From assembly GCA_038207625.1 (NCBI GenBank), contig JBBQZO010000042.1:1-46096 (forward strand): a stretch of DNA of 46,096 nucleotides, read 5' to 3'. The translations under genes were made by a program, and so were the position numbers. The stretch comes from JBBQZO01 sp038207625 (GTDB lineage Bacteria; Pseudomonadota; Gammaproteobacteria; Burkholderiales; Burkholderiaceae_D). The notes under the pieces are model-generated. The model had not been told where the DNA came from. It was given only the letters and a program-made list of their open reading frames with translations, and searched no databases. This document shows positions 43,914 to 46,096 of this stretch, piece by piece; the first letter of the stretch is position 1, and each line of letters starts with the position of its first letter.

Positions 43914-44456
43914 ATGGCTAAACATCTGCATTTCCCTCTTGTTACGGTATCGCTTGTCGCGTGTACTGCACTTCACCCAGTTCATGCTGACGACGGTTTC
44001 GGCATTGAGGACGAGAACTTGCGGGCCGTGCCACCAGCCGCAGCTACGGCTTTGCGCGCGCATGTTAGGAAAACGGATTACAAAGACTGTGCACAGGGTG
44101 AGTTCGTCGGAAGCGCAGTCGATTTAGAAGGGAACGGTCGGAAATTGGACTGGATTTCGAAGACGGCCGATGGATGCGCTTGGGGTGGAGCGACTGCAAA
44201 AATCTGGATATTAAAGAATGAAAAGACTCGCTATCGAGTTGTGCTAGATAGCGGTGGTCAAGCCGTAATCCTGTCGAACTCAAAGACGAATGGGCTCCGG
44301 GACGTCACGATGCCTAGTGGTACAGCCGGACATTATTCAAATACATTACTAAAATTTTATGGCTTACGATACAAAGTGTTCAAATCGTGCTTCATTGATT
44401 TGCAGAACGCTGAAGAAATCAAGAGACATCCAGATGGTCAATGCCACATAAATTAG
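43914..44456 (+). CDS. Exported protein of unknown function, possible lipoprotein
   Basis: Not recognised. 180 residues. An N-terminal signal is clear: either signal peptidase I cleavage after HPVHA (about residue 25) or a lipobox LVAC with Cys17. The mature part has four Cys (KDCAQG, DGCAWGG, KSCFID, GQCHIN) that could form two disulfides, and a compact beta-rich pattern (GSAVDLEGNGRKLDWISK, AKIWILKNEKTRYRVVLDSG). The GNGRKLDWI segment resembles small secreted proteins with immunity or inhibitor roles, but that is only an impression. A repeat copy follows 13 bases after the stop. Confidence 0.72.
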   Translation: MAKHLHFPLVTVSLVACTALHPVHADDGFGIEDENLRAVPPAAATALRAHVRKTDYKDCAQGEFVGSAVDLEGNGRKLDWISKTADGCAWGGATAKIWILKNEKTRYRVVLDSGGQAVILSNSKTNGLRDVTMPSGTAGHYSNTLLKFYGLRYKVFKSCFIDLQNAEEIKRHPDGQCHIN

Positions 44457-44468
44457 GTGATTGCTTGT

Positions 44469-44487
44469 AGCGGCCAAGATCGGACCG
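44469..44487 (+). repeat. Array repeat copy 3
   Basis: AGCGGCCAAGATCGGACCG. CGGCC (44471-44475) can pair with GGaCCG (44482-44487) with one bulged base. The stop of the preceding gene is 12 bases upstream and the next gene starts 22 bases downstream. Confidence 0.6.
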
Positions 44488-44509
44488 TGGCGTTTGACGA
44501 AGGATTCAT

Positions 44510-44824
44510 ATGCGACCAGAAATTCAAAGACTTGTCGAGTTAGGTAGACTGCCAAATGAGGACGACGCCGATGTCGAGAAGCTTCGTAAATATGAGGTCG
44601 AGTACCGTGGAATCACGCGACCAATCACCGACGAAGAGGCCATTGCACTTCTCGGCCTTTTTGGCGAAGATGGATGTTTCGGGTTTGCCTCATCGTTGAT
44701 GCATTTGATAGAAACGGCACCTGGCTGGCCAATAAGCGGCTGCCTTACTGATACGGCTAATCCTTGGGTTCTTGAATTAAAGAATCGAGCCATTCGAGGT
44801 GGCGTTTTGCCGGATGAAATGTAA
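44510..44824 (+). CDS. Small soluble protein of unknown function
   Basis: Not recognised. 104 residues, no signal or membrane segment, acidic. It has a helical N-terminus (RPEIQRLVELGRLPNEDDADVEKL), then RPITDEEAIALLGLFGEDGCFG and an SSLMHLIETAPGWPISG stretch; overall shape and charge resemble small immunity-type proteins, without a match I can name. GAAGGA lies before the ATG. The preceding repeat copy ends 22 bases upstream, and the next follows eight bases after the stop. Confidence 0.7.
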   Translation: MRPEIQRLVELGRLPNEDDADVEKLRKYEVEYRGITRPITDEEAIALLGLFGEDGCFGFASSLMHLIETAPGWPISGCLTDTANPWVLELKNRAIRGGVLPDEM

Positions 44825-44832
44825 GTCAGGTG

Positions 44833-44851
44833 TCGGCCAGAAGCGGACGTT
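44833..44851 (+). repeat. Array repeat copy 4 (consensus-like)
   Basis: TCGGCCAGAAGCGGACGTT, the best representative. GTCGGC (44832-44837) and GCGGAC (44843-44848) form an inverted repeat with one mismatch. Confidence 0.72.
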
Positions 44852-45059
44852 TGAATTTTGGGTGTTTGGTTGAATCGATATCGATTTTGGTTAGTCGTCG
44901 ATGAACTCGTCGATCAATAGCGCGACGGGAAGTGACGGTCCCCATATTCACGCGATTGCTGCGAAGCGCTTGTCGGCTGTCGAGCTTTGCTGCGGCAACT
45001 GGCATTGGTGCTTTGGCCACCGCCTATCGCTCATAGAACACGAATTAATGGAGATGAGC

Positions 45060-45491
45060 ATGAAGCGTAGTTTGTTCGCCTTTCTCGTATCGCCAATACT
45101 AATGATGGTGTCCCTTGCTGTAGTCGCCGTTTTAGGAATGGGGCGGTCAAATGGTGGGGACCTTGCAGCTGTATTTATAATTATGGGGATTCCGATTAGT
45201 TATCTAAGCGGGATATTTATTGGAATTCCCCTTGCGATATTGTTTGTTCGCAGGAGATGGATAAGCAGGGCGCACTTTATATTTATTGGGGCCATATCGG
45301 CAGTCCCGTATGCGTCCCTATTTTTCTTTCAATCGATGCCAAATGGTATATTTTCTGCAGTTGGGATATTTATGTTGCTGTGTTGCGTTGGCTCTATTAC
45401 TGCGACAGTATTTTGGTATGTCGGGGTTAAGGCAAATAGTCGATTTGAGCATCTTTCATCCACATCAGCAGCTAACACCGTTCAGGATTGA
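45060..45491 (+). CDS. Small four-helix membrane protein, unknown
   Basis: Not recognised. I start at the ATG at 45060 because GGAG lies six bases upstream; ATGs at 45048 and 45054 and a longer open frame from 44901 are possible but less supported. 143 residues with about four membrane segments: 5-27 (LFAFLVSPILMMVSLAVVAV), 34-65, 72-90 (AHFIFIGAISAVPYASLFFF) and 97-120 (IFSAVGIFMLLCCVGSITA), and a short polar tail. AT-rich. About 210 bases separate it from repeat copy 4 and 87 from copy 5, the widest spacings in the array. Confidence 0.68.
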   Translation: MKRSLFAFLVSPILMMVSLAVVAVLGMGRSNGGDLAAVFIIMGIPISYLSGIFIGIPLAILFVRRRWISRAHFIFIGAISAVPYASLFFFQSMPNGIFSAVGIFMLLCCVGSITATVFWYVGVKANSRFEHLSSTSAANTVQD

Positions 45492-45530
45492 GTCGGTGAA
45501 ATTTTCATGAGGAAGCGGTTTAATTTCTGG

Positions 45531-45607
45531 AGTTTTGGCCACTTCGTTGATTGAGTATTACAAAATAGTTGTCCGTAATCGGCCAGAAGCGGCCAGCAGC
45601 GGACGTT
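45531..45607 (+). repeat. Array repeat copy 5, extended form
   Basis: TCGGCCAGAAGC (45579-45590) is followed by a second GGCCAGCAGCGGACGTT, so half of the unit is duplicated. GGCCACTTC (45537-45545) can pair with GAAGCGGCC (45586-45594), eight of nine, and GTCCG (45571) with CGGAC (45599-45603). The longest and most structured copy. Confidence 0.7.
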
Positions 45608-45635
45608 ATGTTCGACCTTCCTTGAGGCAGATGAT

Positions 45636-46010
45636 TTGAAAGCTGATGCGGCGGGATTTCTGGTGTTGGCCGGCCTGATCTTCTCGATGGCTGCCTTCTC
45701 TTTTGTACGTCAGAACATGGGGGGAGTGGAATGGCTGATCATCCAGGTACTCGGTGCAGTTTGTGCAGCGTTCGTGTGGCGTCATGAGAAGGCGCCAAAG
45801 ACACCAAAGGCATGGCTTGTGCTTGCTTTATTTTCGATGAGTGGCGCGCCTATATTTTATTGCTTATCACGCGTGGCAGCCGCCTTATTTTTTGGCGATG
45901 AACCTGACGGATCGAGATTTTTCGACATCACCTTAACTGTAATGATTTCACCAGGATTGACGTTAATTTCTGTCGCTGGCGCAGCCAGGGAGGCACTTAG
46001 GAAGAAATAG
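45636..46010 (+). CDS. Small membrane protein, unknown (last complete gene of the array in the window)
   Basis: Not recognised. 124 residues starting with TTG; GAGG lies eight bases upstream, and the nearby ATG at 45631 is out of frame. Four membrane segments: about 6-24 (AGFLVLAGLIFSMAAFSFV), 31-48 (VEWLIIQVLGAVCAAFVW), 58-84 (KAWLVLALFSMSGAPIFYCL) and 95-117 (FDITLTVMISPGLTLISVAG). The start codon is uncertain. A repeat copy follows 47 bases after the stop. Confidence 0.65.
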   Translation: MKADAAGFLVLAGLIFSMAAFSFVRQNMGGVEWLIIQVLGAVCAAFVWRHEKAPKTPKAWLVLALFSMSGAPIFYCLSRVAAALFFGDEPDGSRFFDITLTVMISPGLTLISVAGAAREALRKK

Positions 46011-46041
46011 CTCATGTTAAAATTTAGGTGTTAGCATCTTG

Positions 46042-46080
46042 CCGGAAATGACTGGTTTCGGCCATTTGCGGACATTCAAA
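46042..46080 (+). repeat. Array repeat copy 6, near the right edge
   Basis: TTCGGCCATTTGCGGACATT at 46057-46076. CCGGAAATG (46042-46050) can pair with CATTTGCGG (46063-46071), eight of nine, over a 12-base loop. The window ends 16 bases later, so the array may continue. Confidence 0.65.
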
Positions 46081-46096
46081 CTTTACGTTCTAGCTA

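Noticed and set aside
44901..45059. N-terminal extension of the four-helix membrane protein gene
   Set aside because: No ribosome site before 44901, and the added residues are unlike a signal; GGAG favours the ATG at 45060.
43450..46080. CRISPR array
   Set aside because: Copies are irregularly spaced (hundreds of bases), imperfect, and separated by protein-coding genes.
43450..46080. Canonical integron attC sites
   Set aside because: I looked for GTTRRRY and RYYYAAC at the ends of each copy and did not find consistent pairs; the resemblance is in layout and folding only.

Overview
The window is a high-GC stretch of a betaproteobacterial chromosome. Gene order (rseP-bamA-skp-lpxD-fabZ-lpxA-lpxB-rnhB; ppsR/ppsA divergent; smpB/ratA-rnfH next to guaB-guaA) and protein style point to Burkholderiales, most likely Oxalobacteraceae (Massilia/Duganella/Janthinobacterium-like). 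That placement is inferred from synteny and sequence feel, not from a search.

Layout. (1) 1-8847: envelope-biogenesis operon, starting inside rseP and running through BamA, Skp, lipid A synthesis (LpxD, FabZ, LpxA, LpxB), RNase HII and a SpoU-type RNA methyltransferase, with several stop/start overlaps. (2) 8898-13933: signalling block with a receiver-EAL protein, a methyl-accepting chemotaxis protein ending in a CheR/CheB-docking pentapeptide, and a CSS-motif-like EAL phosphodiesterase. (3) 14198-17642: divergent ppsR and ppsA (PEP synthase and its regulatory kinase/phosphorylase). (4) 17838-20862: NfeD/QmcA membrane pair, a class II aldolase-like protein and an SDR oxidoreductase. (5) 21306-27691: Bcr/CflA efflux pump, smpB, ratA-rnfH, a DUF4124 protein and guaB-guaA. 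(6) 27835-29968: divergent MDR-type oxidoreductase and LysR regulator. (7) 30828-37264: accessory genes: a secreted SGNH hydrolase with an EF-hand-like loop, a small membrane protein, an apolipoprotein N-acyltransferase-like protein with a long C-terminal extension, and an orphan beta-helix-like protein. (8) 42607 down to 37287, minus strand: GntR(YtrA-like)-ABC ATPase-ABC permease-S9 peptidase cluster, with a clear palindromic operator over the predicted promoter.

(9) From about 42.85 kb to the right edge the composition drops to AT-rich. Six small same-strand genes follow one another (DUF4177 protein, three small membrane proteins, one exported protein, one soluble unknown). Each is followed by one copy of a short GC-rich repeat, consensus near TCGGCCAGAAGCGGACGTT. 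The copies differ in sequence but most keep local dyad symmetry. This one-gene/one-repeat plan resembles a mobile gene-cassette array, yet I do not see canonical integron attC core sites and no recombinase lies in the window. It is the most interesting feature here, and the array appears to continue beyond the right end.

No rRNA, tRNA, CRISPR array, transposase or integrase was seen.
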